From: Drosophila miranda
Taxonomy: Eukaryota > Arthropoda > Insecta > Diptera > Drosophilidae
NCBI RefSeq assembly: GCF_003369915.1
Contig: NC_046674.1
Coordinates: forward strand, 6,138,001 to 6,202,000
Direction of reading: 5' to 3'
DNA: 64,000 nucleotides
Numbering within the stretch: the first letter of the stretch is position 1; each line of letters opens with the position of its first letter. This document shows positions 24,259 to 36,600 of this stretch, one piece after another. Both the position numbers and the translations under genes were made by a program. The notes under the pieces were generated by a model, which was given only the letters and a program-made list of their open reading frames with translations, did no database searches and was not told where the DNA came from.

Positions 24259-24924
24259 AGTGTCTGCAGCATGTATTTGCCGTTTAGTTAAAGCTCTGAC
24301 GCCATCGACAGCGAGTTTTCAATAAATGTTAATTAAAATGGCGCCTGCTGCAGTTGCCCCAGATGCTGCTGCCCCCCCTACCCCCACTTTACTGGCTGTC
24401 TGTCTGCCCCACAGCTGGCAGCGCTCCATCATCGGATCCAATACGTCTTGCCGTCCGTTCTACTATCTGCAGTCTCGTTGTCAGCAATAAATAGTCAAGT
24501 ACATAATACTTATAATTTATTTTGCATAAATAAAAAAGATAGAGAGAGGGAGGGAGAGAGAGAGATAAATAAAAAATCCGTCTTATATGAGTAGATACAT
24601 CCCCTGTCCCCTGTCCCCTGTCGCCCCCATCCATCCCACACCCACTGTGACACAATGGTCTGCCCGCCCGCCTGCCCGTCCCCTCCCACAGTCTGCTGTG
24701 CCGTGCCGCCTCAATCGCACTTACATTAGATTTATGGCAAAGTCAGTCGTCGAGCAATTTGCGTGGGTAAACATGCACTAAAACTCAATTTAGAGGCGGA
24801 TACAAGTACGAATTTATATGTATTTGTAAATATGTATGTATGTGTGTGCCGAGTACGTACAGTTCTTGCAAATTGTATGCTGACACAGCAGCATTGAGGC
24901 AGGGCGGGCGCCCAATTTAATGCG

Positions 24925-25340
24925 ATTTAAGAGAGCAAGAGCAGCAGCTAGAAAGCAAATTGAGCGAGCCACTTGAACGAATGAATGATGGACTGACGAC
25001 GGGACTTGCAGGGAACGACAGGGATAGCAGATGCGATCATAGGATACCCTGTATCCGCAGTCGCCAAGCCAACGTAGAGACTCTAACAATAACAAATAAC
25101 AAAAGTCCCGCTGCCATGTAAATGTTTTGTATGCATTTTCTGAGAGCGTAACCTGAGAGAGCGCGCGACATCTCCGCCTTGTTGTTGCTGCTTCGGAGAG
25201 ATCAATGGAATGAAGGACGCAATGAAATGCGAGAATCAAAAGCCGAGCCGATCGAACAGATAAGGCGACTCGGATGCAAACAAAATCAAAGCCGACTGCA
25301 CAGCGGCGGACTTCGGGTTCGGCTTTCTCGAGGCCGCTAA
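24925..25340. repeat. interspersed repeat, copy B of the GAGA-rich element near 19.7-20.1 kb
   Basis: The segment at 25,160-25,305 has GAGAGAGCGCGCGAC, TTGTTGTTGCTGC, AATGCGAGAATCAAAAG, ATCGAACAGATAAGGCGAC and GACTGCAC words in the same order as copy A. It contains GGATACCCTGTATCC-like sequence at 25,052-25,067. A possibly related GAGAGAGCGCGCGCG block lies at 31,700-31,800. Confidence 0.55.
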
Positions 25341-26411
25341 ACGAATAGCAGGGTGGTCTTGGGCATCGGCTGTTTATGCTTTTTTTTTCTCTTCTTCTTC
25401 ATCGTTTTGTCGCATGAGCCCTTGGGAAAAATCAAGAAAACCGAGTTGGCCCTGTATACCCCACATACCCTGCCACTAGGTGCCACAACAATAGCTCCTG
25501 TTTGGGGGACAGCAATGATAACGATAGCAGGGCAAGGCAAACGGCATTCAAACGTCTCGGGCAAGTCTTGTCCCACCCAGGGCCTGCCTCACATTATTAA
25601 ATTACAAAAAAAACACTCCCGCGTATGCCAGTCTCCATCTCTGACTCCCTCTCGCCTCCACCAATTAATCCCAACTGGATTTCGCATAAAGATAAAATGA
25701 CGACCAACGCAGTGTCGCTGAGTCTCCCAGTGGCTCTGTCACTGGCACTGGCACTGCTATTGCTCCAGGGCAATCCCCAATCCATCCCCAAGCATCCCCA
25801 CATTTTGACAATTTTCCAAGCGCGTGGCGCTTGCCGCTTGCCACCAGCCACCCACTTGATACAAGCAGATAAGTCATTTTTATGTGACACTTTGCCTTAA
25901 ATATTTCACATTTTTTGTGAGCATTTTTTTCTGGGATGGGGTGTGGGGGCTGCGGACGGAGCCATTATATAACTAAGCAAAGGCCTTATTTCACTCCATT
26001 CCATCCCCCCTCTCCTCTCTCCTCTCTCCTCTCTCACTGCCACTCTGCCCCTCTTTGGGCAATGACACTATTGTGTATTATAATGGATACTGCGCCTTTA
26101 ATGGTTGACGATTTTTAGGCACTGATATGCTCAAGACGACGACGGACGATGGGCGATGGGCGACTAGAACGGCCCCCGAATGACCTTCATTGCCAGAGGG
26201 TGAACCGGGGGTGGCAAAATTACAGTTTCTATTGGTTTCTATGAAAGGAAAGATGAAATGCTCACAAGTGGAATACTGATCCCATCAGAATGGGTGGGTG
26301 TTGGCTTTAGTCGGCAGATAATCAAGAAATTCAAAAGTTTTTGTGGCAAACAGTGAAACCTTCTTCGAAAGAACTCCACACTTCCACAAGGAACTCTTTC
26401 TCTCTCTCTCC

Positions 26412-26425
26412 CAGTGTGTCTTAGC
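26412..26425 (-). repeat. AGCCACACTG motif copy, degenerate
   Basis: The plus strand reads CAGTGTGTCTTAGC, preceded by TCTCTCTCTCTCC. One base differs in the core (GGC to GTC). The GA tract is on the expected side. Confidence 0.65.
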
Positions 26426-29027
26426 ATCTAAGGGTGGTATGCTCTCCATCTGTTGCTCCAAAGAGAGAACTTTTGACATATTCTCCCCCACACACTCAAT
26501 CATTCGTAGGCCTGCCTCCCACCGCCCCCAGAGGCGGCATCAACCATGCGGCAGACACACGATTATTCTTTACAGCTTGAAGTGTCTCCTTGTGGCAAGT
26601 GGCGTGACCAAAAGCGGACCAAGTGGGTCATCAGCAGACCCACGAAATAGTCGGGGCCTGTCCATCCCATTTGTCATTAACATCATTTACCACCAGCCTG
26701 TAGCCACCAGCCACTAGCCGCCAGCCACTTGCCACTTGCCACAGTTTGCTGCACATTTTCGACCTGCAATTTAGCATTTGTATTTGGGCAATTTTTGCAA
26801 CTTGTTTGCGCTTTTAATAGACCCAACGCGACACGTTCTAGGCCTGAGTATGGCCTGCGGCTGGCCGCTTAACTTGGCCAACTGGTTTGTTATGGCCAAC
26901 AGAAATCGAGACGAGAAAATAGAGTCATTTGTTTTTGGTGTTGCCTGGAAAATTTAATTGAATTGAGACTCTCAACAGGCGATGGCGATGGCGATGGCGA
27001 TGGCGATGGAGAGTCTCAGCTGAAGGTGTGGGGCTGTGGAGGTGGTGTGGGCATCACATTTCAACAGCTTTTGGCTTAATTATAAGCCCCAGAGAGACCA
27101 GAGACCCGAGACCAGAGACCCGAGACCCCAGCGCGACGACACTCGAGATACACCCCGACTCTCGGACAAAAAGTTGATTGGACAATTGCTGCGTATAGAA
27201 ATTTTCAAAAAGAGTCAACACAAATTATGTTTTTGTTTGGGTTATTATTTTTACGCATTATTTACACACCTTTGTGGTCTTGTTTACATTACCCCCTTCC
27301 ACGGCTCTATGGGGTTTAAGCCGCAGCTTTGCTCCACGCTCACGTTCATTGGGGATTGGGAGCTGGGGGCTGGGGGGGGGGGCTGGGGGGCTGGGGACTG
27401 CGACCTCGTCCGCTCTACAATTTCAATTTCAACGCCTTCTCAATGTGCGTCAGTCTTCAGGTTACAATGGAGCCGGCTGGTGGTGGTGGTGGGGGGTATC
27501 TGCTGTATGCCTCAATTGGTGGCAGATCAATTGACATGCGGCTCTCGGCTCAATTTTGTCATGCCTCGTTCTCGCGTTCGTTGCGGAAATTCTCTCTCAT
27601 TTGCGTGGGCAATAGACAATTTTGGTCGATAATTTTATAAGAGGCTTTTTTTTCCATCTCCCGTTTCGAAATATTATTAACCTGAAATTGACACTTTTGT
27701 GGGGTGTTTCGCGGGCATAGAAAGACGGAGAAACGGAATTGTTTGGGCAGTTCATTGAGCAGAGGTAATAATGTTTAGGAATACCCATCCAATCGATCCC
27801 AGAGTGGAAACCGTAAGAAAAATGTATTTTTTATTTCAAATTAATTTATTACACTATTAAATGAAATATTTTCAGATTTAGATTGAATTTATTTCCTAAA
27901 AATTTAATATAATAATGGGCGGTATAAAAATTACTTTTTAATACATTTTTGTTTAAATCAAAAGGATTCATATTTCGTTCATTAATTATGGTTGTGTTTA
28001 GTTTTAGTTTCAGATAGTTTTGATGGAGTTTTAAGCCAAAATTAATCGCTGTCTCTCTCTATAAAATTCGAATCTATTTCAATGCTCAATGTACTCCCGT
28101 TTCCGTATAATTTCATTTAATTAGCTCATATATTGTATAACAAATGTCATTCTTCACTTAAGAAATGTCAACAAAAATTACACAACTTTTCTATCAAATT
28201 TTCCCACACATCTCTCCCCCTCTCTCTCTCTCTCCCTCTTTGACATATCTTTAATTACACAAAATGTTATTGTTTTTATTAAATTTCATTTCAAGTGTCT
28301 CGGTGACAGGGCCCTTGTGATAAAATATGGGAAAAAAGCATACGATATTTTTGTGTATTTTACATATGCAAATAAATTTTCATCTCTGCATCTCTGGGCT
28401 CTGGGCTCTGGGTTTTTCCTCTTTTAAATTTTAATTGCATTTGTTTGTTCGATGCTTTTGTTGGATTTTTAACAAGATAATAAATAAATAAATCTCCCCT
28501 TTTGCATACGTCAAATGCACTCGAGTGAAGTGAAATTTATGGAAAATTTCGACATTTCAAACCAGAAAAAAAAAAATATTGTCCAGCTTTTAAGCCATGG
28601 AATCCCCAAGACCCCAGACCCGAGACCCCAGACCGACCAAAATGCCGATTAATCAAACTAATTTGGGCTTTTGCTGCTGCTGCCTGTCGCTTCTATTGGC
28701 CTGTTATGCTAATCACATTAGGTCGCTCGGTTTTCGGGGAGTCCTCCAGGATTGCAGCGACCGGCAGACAGGACTGTCATTTTCATAATTGGCCAAAAAA
28801 CCCAACAACCGAACCGCACAACTATTAGCCAGGCCCGGCCAAACGACAGCAGGGCCAACAACAGACTGACGGAATGACAGACCCACTAAATGCTGACCAA
28901 AATGATGGACACACACTCTCTCGGGGGAGCAGAGCAGGGGGGCGGCACTGGAAAACGTTTTTGTGTATCAAGAATTCATGATTTCAATTGAAGGAATCAA
29001 AGAAATAGTCAAACACCATAGTCTATG

Positions 29028-29099
29028 GCTAAGCCGCACTGGGAAAGAGAGTTGTATTCCAAATATAAGTGATTTCTACCTCTCCCAGTGTGGCTTAGC
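29028..29099. repeat. 72-bp inverted pair of the AGCCACACTGGG motif
   Basis: GCTAAGCCGCACTGGGAAAG at 29,028 faces CTCTCCCAGTGTGGCTTAGC ending at 29,099. The arms are about 20 bases with two mismatches around a 32-base spacer. End to end the pair spans 72 bases, the same as the unit length of the minisatellite at the left edge. A further copy follows at 29,142. Confidence 0.8.
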
Positions 29100-29141
29100 A
29101 GTAGAGGGTAACCAGGGTTGACACCACTGACTACCTCTCCC

Positions 29142-29154
29142 GGTGTGGCTTAGC
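29142..29154 (-). repeat. AGCCACACCG motif copy (minus orientation)
   Basis: The plus strand reads GGTGTGGCTTAGC preceded by CTCTCCC. It is the third copy within 130 bases. Confidence 0.75.
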
Positions 29155-30336
29155 CGTAAAGGAAAGCCAGTTGCAGTAGTCCCCAGAGTGTAACCGATTC
29201 TAACCCAACTTCTAGTTTTCCCCACGCTTTTTGTCACGCTTCAACGGCCCGCATAAACGTTAATGGCGGCTGGCAACTCTGGTTCGTTTGGCCCGGAATT
29301 GCCCCGTTATTAAAATTTAACGCCACCGAAAAGCGTAAAATTGCCACATTTATGTACCGCACTGTCCTTTGCCCCTCCCACTCCCCCCCCCCCCCCCTGC
29401 ACCCGCTGTCTGGCACCCCCGTGCGTGCATTAAAAGTTTTTAAAATACACACAAATTGACTTTTGATGTTTCGCGGTTGATTTTCCCCTGCATATATTTT
29501 TGTTGTTGTTGCTCTTTTATTTTGTATAAATGGTGCGTATAAAAGTTTATTAAATTTTAAAGTTTTCCCTCGGATAAATGTGTGTGTGTGTGTGTGTGCG
29601 TGTTGAGTGGAATTTCCATATAAAATAATTTTTCAATTATGCAGAAGAGTGCCGGAACGGAAAAAGGGGAAGAGGAATGGACGGGAAAGCAAAGGACCGA
29701 AAGGAACGGAACGGAACGGAATGGCACGGCACGGTACGGGAGCGAAAGGAGACAAACGCTTTGGATTCCAACTGGTTTTGCCACTTGGCAACGGCTGTTG
29801 CAACACTCTCATGTGGTGCAGCCAGTGGCTGCCAAAGGGCAGACCCCGTAGAAGCTGCAACAGATATGTTGATGGCGTCATGTAATGAAGTTTTAAATGA
29901 AGTGCGACAGCAGCCGCACACACACACGCTGTCCTCCTGTTAAGGCACAACACGGGGGCACCAACTGCGGCGCGACATTTTGTGGCAATAACGTTGATGA
30001 TGATGGCAGGGGACGGAGGCCACACACACACACACACACAGATGGCCCAACTATTGCCAAAAATGTTGGCAGAAAGTGTCACCAAACGAACTCCGAGCTC
30101 CAACTGCATTTGGGGAATGCCAAAAGCCTGCCACTTGCCCCCTTCTGTGGGGGGGGGGGACTCTATAGTGTCTGGTCTGCCTTCTGTTGCACTTTGTGTT
30201 TGCTGTTCAGCGAGCTGTCAACGTTGCTACTTCATATTGTTGTCGTTTCTCTCGCTTGCCCCGAAAGGAAATTGCATTACGGTTTGATGATGGAAGAGAG
30301 CCACCTCTGGGTGGAACAAGCACTGAGTGCAACTCA

Positions 30337-30350
30337 CAGTGTGGCTTAGC
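30337..30350 (-). repeat. AGCCACACTG motif copy (minus orientation)
   Basis: The plus strand reads CAGTGTGGCTTAGC. About 40 bases upstream, GAGAGCCACCTCTGGG looks like a decayed inverted partner, giving an arrangement similar to that at 29,028-29,099. Confidence 0.7.
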
Positions 30351-31639
30351 TGTGGCGAAGGCAAGGGCGCTCTATTTTTCACCGAAAAACTCTCATTGAG
30401 AGACCTCTCAGACCCTTGGGTGGCACAACTCCAGCCTCTTGAGAGTCGAGTACTTAACGATTGCACTTCATTTGGAGGTCCTCGGATGGTGGTGCTGCTG
30501 CTGTCATTAATTACGGATATCAATCAGAAACAGAGACAAATCGGCGTCAATAAATCGGGGAGCCCAACAACCCGTTGCAACAAAAGACCGTCACACAATT
30601 TTTGAATAATTTGGCTTCACGCTTTTTGATCAGGGAATAACCGATGATGAAGAGCGATCAAAACAGTTTAAAGACCGATCGAATGCTCGACGCCAAAGCG
30701 GATGGTTATGTAAGCGGAAACATCTGCATAAATAATAGATGGGGGCGGGGTGGAGCAGAGGGGCTGCGCGGCACCGGCTTTGATCTCTCCCTGAGAGCGC
30801 CAATTTGTGGGACTTTTGGGTGCCAAGCGAATTCCAATCAAGCTGCTGCTGCCTCCCTCCCCCTCCCCCTCCCACTGCCATCTCCCTCTCGTCGTATCAA
30901 AGCGAAAAGTGCCGCTGTACAACAAAAATTTCTTTCTGTTTCTATTCTGTTGCCAGTGAAAAGTTTTCCAAAAAGATAAGCAAAATAGTTGGCAAACGCA
31001 GTCGGAAAAGTTCATTCTTTTGGCACCTGTTTACCCCCCCCCCCCCCCCCCCCACCCCCCAACAAAAAATAATAATAATATAAATAATAATTACCCCCCC
31101 TCCCGGCGGCAACCAAAACAAACTGCAGTTTTCCCGCCGCTGATTTGTTACTCACGAAAATTTCGTTATCAAAATTTATGTCGAAAAGTTTTTGCACGGG
31201 GTGGGGGGGAGGGGGGAGACGTTTTCTAGGAGCTACTGCCACGGACCAGACCTTTTTTCATAACTCAAATTAATGCTTATTAATTTTTATTGCCATTATT
31301 TGTGGCACCATAATTAATTGTCTATTTGGTATTTGGTATTTTTATTGCCCCCAAAACTCCACGAAAAGGTGCCAACTAAATGAATTCGTTTCTTTCTTCT
31401 TTCTGGTTTCTCGGGCGTGTTTTTGTATCTGGTTTTATATGCAAATGGGATTTATTGAGAAATTATAGCGCATTCATTGTGGCATATATTTGCATTTAGA
31501 GTGGACTTTTTTTTTTGGTGTTACTCTTTTAGCAGAGGTTTTTTCTCTATTTTTGTTACTTATATACTAAGAAAACTTTGAGTTATTATTGGCTTTTTAA
31601 TCATTTTTTAGGTCTCAAATTTAAAAATTTGAATTTTAT

Positions 31640-34600
31640 CCCTTAATTTGTATATTTTCAAAGTGAAATATCAAAAAGCCCTCGCAGGCATTATAGGGTT
31701 AAAGAGAGAGAGAGCGCGCGCGAATGGCAAGAGATCTAGAGGGAACGAAACGGGCAAAGCAATAGAATCGATCCCGCAAGAGAGCGCATGGAAGGAGTGG
31801 AATGAAACGAACAAGCTATGGGAGAGCAGATCGGATTGGATGTCCCGCTCTAGCCAACGGCTGGAGAGTGGAGAAAATCATGCTCTCAATTAGTCACACT
31901 CGCACGCACACTACAGTCGCGATTCACGTGATGCCATGCCTTACAAGAGGAGCATTTCGATAGTGAAACTGTGGAGAAACTCTATGTAGATATATTTTTC
32001 CAATCTGCCATGGAAATCAGTTCAGCATTCCCAGTTTTATACTTTAATCGCATTTAGCATTTTCTGTGTACTATTCTTATCAATCATTTCAGCTTGATTG
32101 GTTTTTCCATTGATTGGCAAATCCCATCCAATCCATCCATCTTCAACGGAGAAAAACAAGGACTAAAATTAATTAAACTAAAAGCGAGAGAGAGTGGCAG
32201 TGGCAGTGGCAGTGGCAGTGCTAATCACTTAATTACATGCCTCAATCGCCAGATGGTTTTTCCCAACGCCGGCTGGCTCCGTGCATATTTATAATTTGAA
32301 ATTAAACTTGAACGACAAGTCCGAGCCACGCGTGAGAGATCCATTGAGCCCGAAACAACGGCGAACCAATCAATCAAAGAGAGAGCCAACGGGAGCAGGG
32401 TCCCTCTGGACCCTTTTGGGGGTCCTCGCCGCTTGATTACCGTTCAAAATTGATTGATTAAATGCCATTGTCAACCACCGTCCGTCCCCTCATTCTGCCG
32501 CTGTCTGCCGCTGTCTGCCCCGATCCCCGAGAGCTGCTGTCAGCGCTTTTGTCAAACGTCTGCGGGTAATCCCCCCGAGGAGGGTCTCTGTCGCTGTCTC
32601 TGCAGCTGGATCTGGAGCTGTAGCTGCCGCAGGATGCTGGAGATGCCGCAGGATGCTGGAGAATGCTGTAGAGTGCACGAAAAAAAACACATGCTAGCGT
32701 TTTAATTTAATTACTTACAGTATTTCTGAGAGCAGAGACACTCCTACGGATGCGCATTCGAAATTGATTAATAAAGACGCGTTCACACGTCACGACTTGA
32801 CAAGGGTTCCCGTCCCCTCCAGGACACCCCAGCCAGATGGAGTGTCTCCTGTTTGGCGTTTTTTTTTTTCCTTGGGGTTGGATAATGAGGCAAAGAACTG
32901 CAGTAATTATGCTGTTCAAGGAGGTCCCTGCCACCCCCCCCAGCCACAAAATATTTGTAAGTGTCACTTTTGGGGCCTAAAATTAGGTTTATTCGCCCCA
33001 TGGGGTTGCGTAAAGAATGATATTAATGGGTTGGGGTAGATCTTTGATGAAAAGTGTATTGCCAGTTCTTAAAACTCTCAAGATTGTGTGCTTTAGTGGG
33101 TTAAGAGCGGGCTACAACCCTGGTTAAGGCCGACAGAGCTGTCATACCTGCGTAAGTGTTGTATTTTAAGGTAAATATTGAAACATTCTGAATAGTTTAA
33201 GGGTTTACCCAAAGCACGTTGCTGCTACCAGATAGAGCCATTCTTCAGGCATTCCCCATTCCATTCCATTCCATGCCGTTCCGTTACGTTCATTCCTCCA
33301 CTGATGGGCCTCCATCGTAAATCTCAACCAACTGTCAAGCGAACCGTTGTTCTATGGCACCAATTCAATGAGTGGCCTCTTCATAAATCTCGACTCTGTG
33401 CCCCACACCCCACACTCCACTCTTGCCCAACGTGTGCTCTGCCCTTATCGTTGGAGGCAGCTTGGTGTCCCCCTTTAATTGTCTTTAATTTAAGGTACAA
33501 CCAAAATTACAAAATCCAAAATCAGATTACTGCCAACAAAATATCGAATCTAATCGTTGCCACTAATCGTATCTTGGGTGTAATTACAATTAACTTTCGG
33601 GGGAGAAAAAGCAAACGAACAGAAAAGATAATGAAGTATTTCCACCTCTCCCTGTGTGTGTGTGTGTGTGTGTGTGTGGGTGTTGCAGGTGGAGAAATCT
33701 AACGTTAAATGTTGGTTGTTGGTTTCCCAATTCTTTTTTTTTCGGGCTATCGGGTGGGTAATCAATCATTGTCAATGCCGCCTGTCAATGCTGCTGCCTT
33801 CTGTGGCTGGATGGATGTCCAGGCAAGGGGTGGAGAAAAACTTAAATTACAGACTGGGAAAGCCCAGGGAAAGCATGGAAAACGCTGCCGCCTCTAGAAC
33901 TGGGGCAGAACGCATGGGAAACTAATAAAAATCAAAATGAAATCAAATTAAATAAACAGGAAAAACAGGAAAATAGAATGCGAATGGGGCAACAATAAAG
34001 CCGAAAGCAATTACAACAACAAAAGACAGGCAGACAGACAGACAGCACGATAAAGGACCTTCACAGAAGAAAGGAGGAGCGAAAAATTTAAGAAGTCGAT
34101 GGAGGACACCCAAGCACCAAGCACCACAGACACAATGAAAATTTTCGAGCCCACAAGTGGAAAAGAGGGGAAAAGTCTCAAAGGGCGCCCGGCAGAAGGC
34201 TGAAAGGGAAAGGAAAGCCCACACAGAGAGAGAGAGACAGAGAGAGAGAGAGAGATGGGGGGAGAGGGTGAGGAAGGAAATGCCATTATGACGTAAATGT
34301 GCTAAAATAAAACAACATGGCGGACAAGAACCCGGCCAACAAACACGATGACGATGACGACAGGACGACAGGACGACAGGACGACAGGACGAAGCGTGTC
34401 GAAAGCGAGCCCCCCACCAACAAATGTGTGTGTGTGTGTGTTTGTGTTTGTGTGTGTGTGGGGGGGGGATGGGGTTCTAATGTCAAAGTCAATCTTAGGA
34501 AAAACGCGTAGCGCATAAACATACAACAAAAGTAGAGGAAACGCCAGCGAAGAGCAGCAGGAAAACCATGAGAAAAGTTAACCAAGAAAAAAAAAAAAGA

Positions 34601-35280
34601 AGAAGGAAAACCCCGAGCACAAAAAAAGGAAAGCACGGAAAAGCCAAAAGGAAAGCCACCCCCGAATTTTCAGACCGGGCGGGTAGCCGGAACAAACGAC
34701 AACTCGATTTTTCTTTCTGGCATAAGAAAAATTGCCGAAAATTAAAGCAAAAAAAAAAAAAAAAGAAGGAAAAAAAAAAGGAAAAACAATTTTCTCCAAA
34801 CTTTTCTCTCTCGCTCTCCGTTAGGGTTAGGAAAATCTTTGGAGACCAAAAAGAAAAATTGTTTAAAATGCGAAATGAAGATGGAAAAATGTTAAACACG
34901 TTTTGGAATTGTTTTGGTCTCTTTTTCTTGTCGGCTTTTTGTTTCGTCGTGTCATTTTGTGTGATTTGTCTGCCAGGTGGCAAAAGGTGGGCAAAAGAGA
35001 AGAAAAACGACCAAAACGTAGCAAAATATTGCAACAGGAATCGAAAGACCAACAAACCAAAAGTTCAAGGATAAAGTTGAAAAGTTTTCGTCGGGGCATG
35101 CCATGATTTGTTGCTGGGGAATTGTGATGCTCTCTCTGCGTCTCAATTTCTAACGAATAATATTATTTAAAGATACAATTTAGAGGAAAACGCTTGAATA
35201 CAGTGAATCCTCGGAGAAAAAAAGCCCCCTAGTCAATAACGCACATTCAGGAATCTGGTTTTATAAGGAATATACTCCAT
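31640..35280. other. non-coding stretch, no gene recognised
   Basis: No supported gene. A GAGA-rich block at 31,700-31,870 may be related to the repeat at 25.0-25.3 kb. Other contents are GGCAGT hexamers (32,195-32,220), TG arrays (33,652-33,680; 34,425-34,460), GACGACAG repeats (34,358-34,390) and A-rich, lysine-codon-like DNA at 34,570-35,070. That last part gives long frames on both strands with no domain and strongly biased composition. Confidence 0.55.
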
Positions 35281-35289
35281 AGAGCCAGG

Positions 35290-35700
35290 AAGAAGCCCAG
35301 ATCTTATAGTCTAGATTACAAATTTCATGGAAATACCTCTTTTAATCAATAGTTGCAGCATTTAATTATATTTTCATGAATTTCACATGGAATTTAGGTC
35401 CATGAAACTATTATAGACCTCAAAGACCACTATAATGCAAAATTTCTTTAAGATATTTTAACTAAAAAGCCATTTTCACATCGAATCATTAGTTGGAAGA
35501 CCATATACCAAACATCGTAGACTTCCCATACAATCTCATCGAAATATCTTCAAATCGAGTTCAGTTCTCATAGAACAATCAACTGGAATACCCCCAGAAT
35601 TCTCTCCTCTACAGCTCCAGGAGCTCAAGACACGAAATTTCGTCAAGATATCTCCAATAGAAGCTTAGTTCTCATAGAACAATGAGCTCGAAACCCATTC
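35290..35700. repeat. degenerate tandem repeat, period about 100 bp
   Basis: TAGTTCTCATAGAACAAT occurs at about 35,664 and, as CAGTTCTCATAGAACAAT, at about 35,562. Before each is AAATTTCRTC-AGATATCT or a variant, and weaker versions occur near 35,320 and 35,440. No ORF spans it. The pattern looks like an old, internally repeated element. Confidence 0.65.
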
Positions 35701-35759
35701 GAATCGTCTCCATTCCAGGAGGAACATCTAGGAACACTTTTATGCCTGTATTGGGTTCT

Positions 35760-36600
35760 GGCGGCGGTCTTTGATTCTTTATGCTCTTCATTTCGAAAAT
35801 AAAGGCGTAACAAATTTACGGCTATACCCTTTCCTGCCAAGGTTATGGCAACAACAACAAAAACAACAACAACCAAACACTAGACCAAAGCGTCGTCTGC
35901 GGCATCCACGGCGTCTACGGCTCGCTCTCTCTGGAGTCGTCCCCTCTCCAGCCCCTGGCACTCTCCTTTCTTCTTTCTCTCTTCGCTCGTCGCTCGTCTC
36001 TCTTGTTGTGGCGCTCTCTCCCCCGCAAGGATTTTCCCTTTTTTTCCTGCAGTCGACACTTTGGGGGTTGGTTAGATAAAATGTGGAAATTGTTGAAAAT
36101 GCTGGGCTGCCCTTGCCGACTGCCACCGACTGCCACCGACTGCCACCGCCTGCTGCATCGTTATGTGGGCGCCCCGGGTCGACGGACTTGGATGCCGCCG
36201 CTACTTTTGGGGGTGGTTGGTGGCTGGTGGAAGGTGCGAGACGTCGACTACGTCTATGGCTGTTTTCACTCCATGTCCATGTCCATGTCCTTGCCGCTTG
36301 GCTCTGGCTCTGGCTCTGGCTTTGCCTCTGCTCTGCTCTTTCCTCTCCTCTCTTCCCTTCTCTGTTCCGTTCTGCCTTCTTCTGGCAGGCATTTTCAAAA
36401 ATTTCCTTCTTTATTTTCCTTTTACTTGTGCTGTTTTTTTTTTTTTTTTTTTGGGGAGGAAAACTCTGCAAAAATAACAACAATTTTGCCACTCATAAAA
36501 AGCGGCGGGAGATGCAGCAGCAGCGGCGGCAAAAGGAGGGTGGGGGCCAGGGAAAACCGTCAGAGGAAGTTGGAAATTTGAACTTGGGCTTCTGATGTAT
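35760..36600. other. CpG- and GAGA-rich block, function unknown
   Basis: The stretch has many CG dinucleotides (CGTCGTCTGCGGCATCCACG-type sequence at 35,890-35,925), CTCTCT/GCTCGTC tracts and a tandem GACTGCCACC repeat at about 36,118-36,150. Long frames exist on both strands but are serine/arginine/leucine-biased and lack domains. It may be a promoter, a 5' UTR or simple sequence; I cannot decide. Confidence 0.35.

Larger units (their letters stand above)
25340..31640. other. non-coding stretch, no gene recognised
   Basis: No exon is defended. The stretch holds GATGGC hexamers (26,978-27,008), AT-rich sequence at 27,790-28,580, four motif-family copies (26,412; 29,028; 29,086; 29,142) plus one at 30,337, a run of GGAAC units (29,700-29,725) and a 20-base C run (31,034-31,053). 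The frames at 27,036 and 30,644 translate to low-complexity peptides. Confidence 0.55.

Noticed and set aside
29086..29154. Resemblance of GTGTGGCTTAGCAGTAGAGGG to a tRNA A box
   Set aside because: There is no matching B box at proper spacing and no cloverleaf can be drawn, so a tRNA or tRNA-derived SINE is not supported.
34495..35074. Long lysine-rich (plus) and phenylalanine-rich (minus) frames
   Set aside because: Both follow from A-rich composition on one strand; neither has a domain.
35788..36595. Frames of up to 234 codons on both strands
   Set aside because: Overlapping frames on opposite strands with biased serine/arginine/leucine content indicate GC-rich simple sequence, not proteins.
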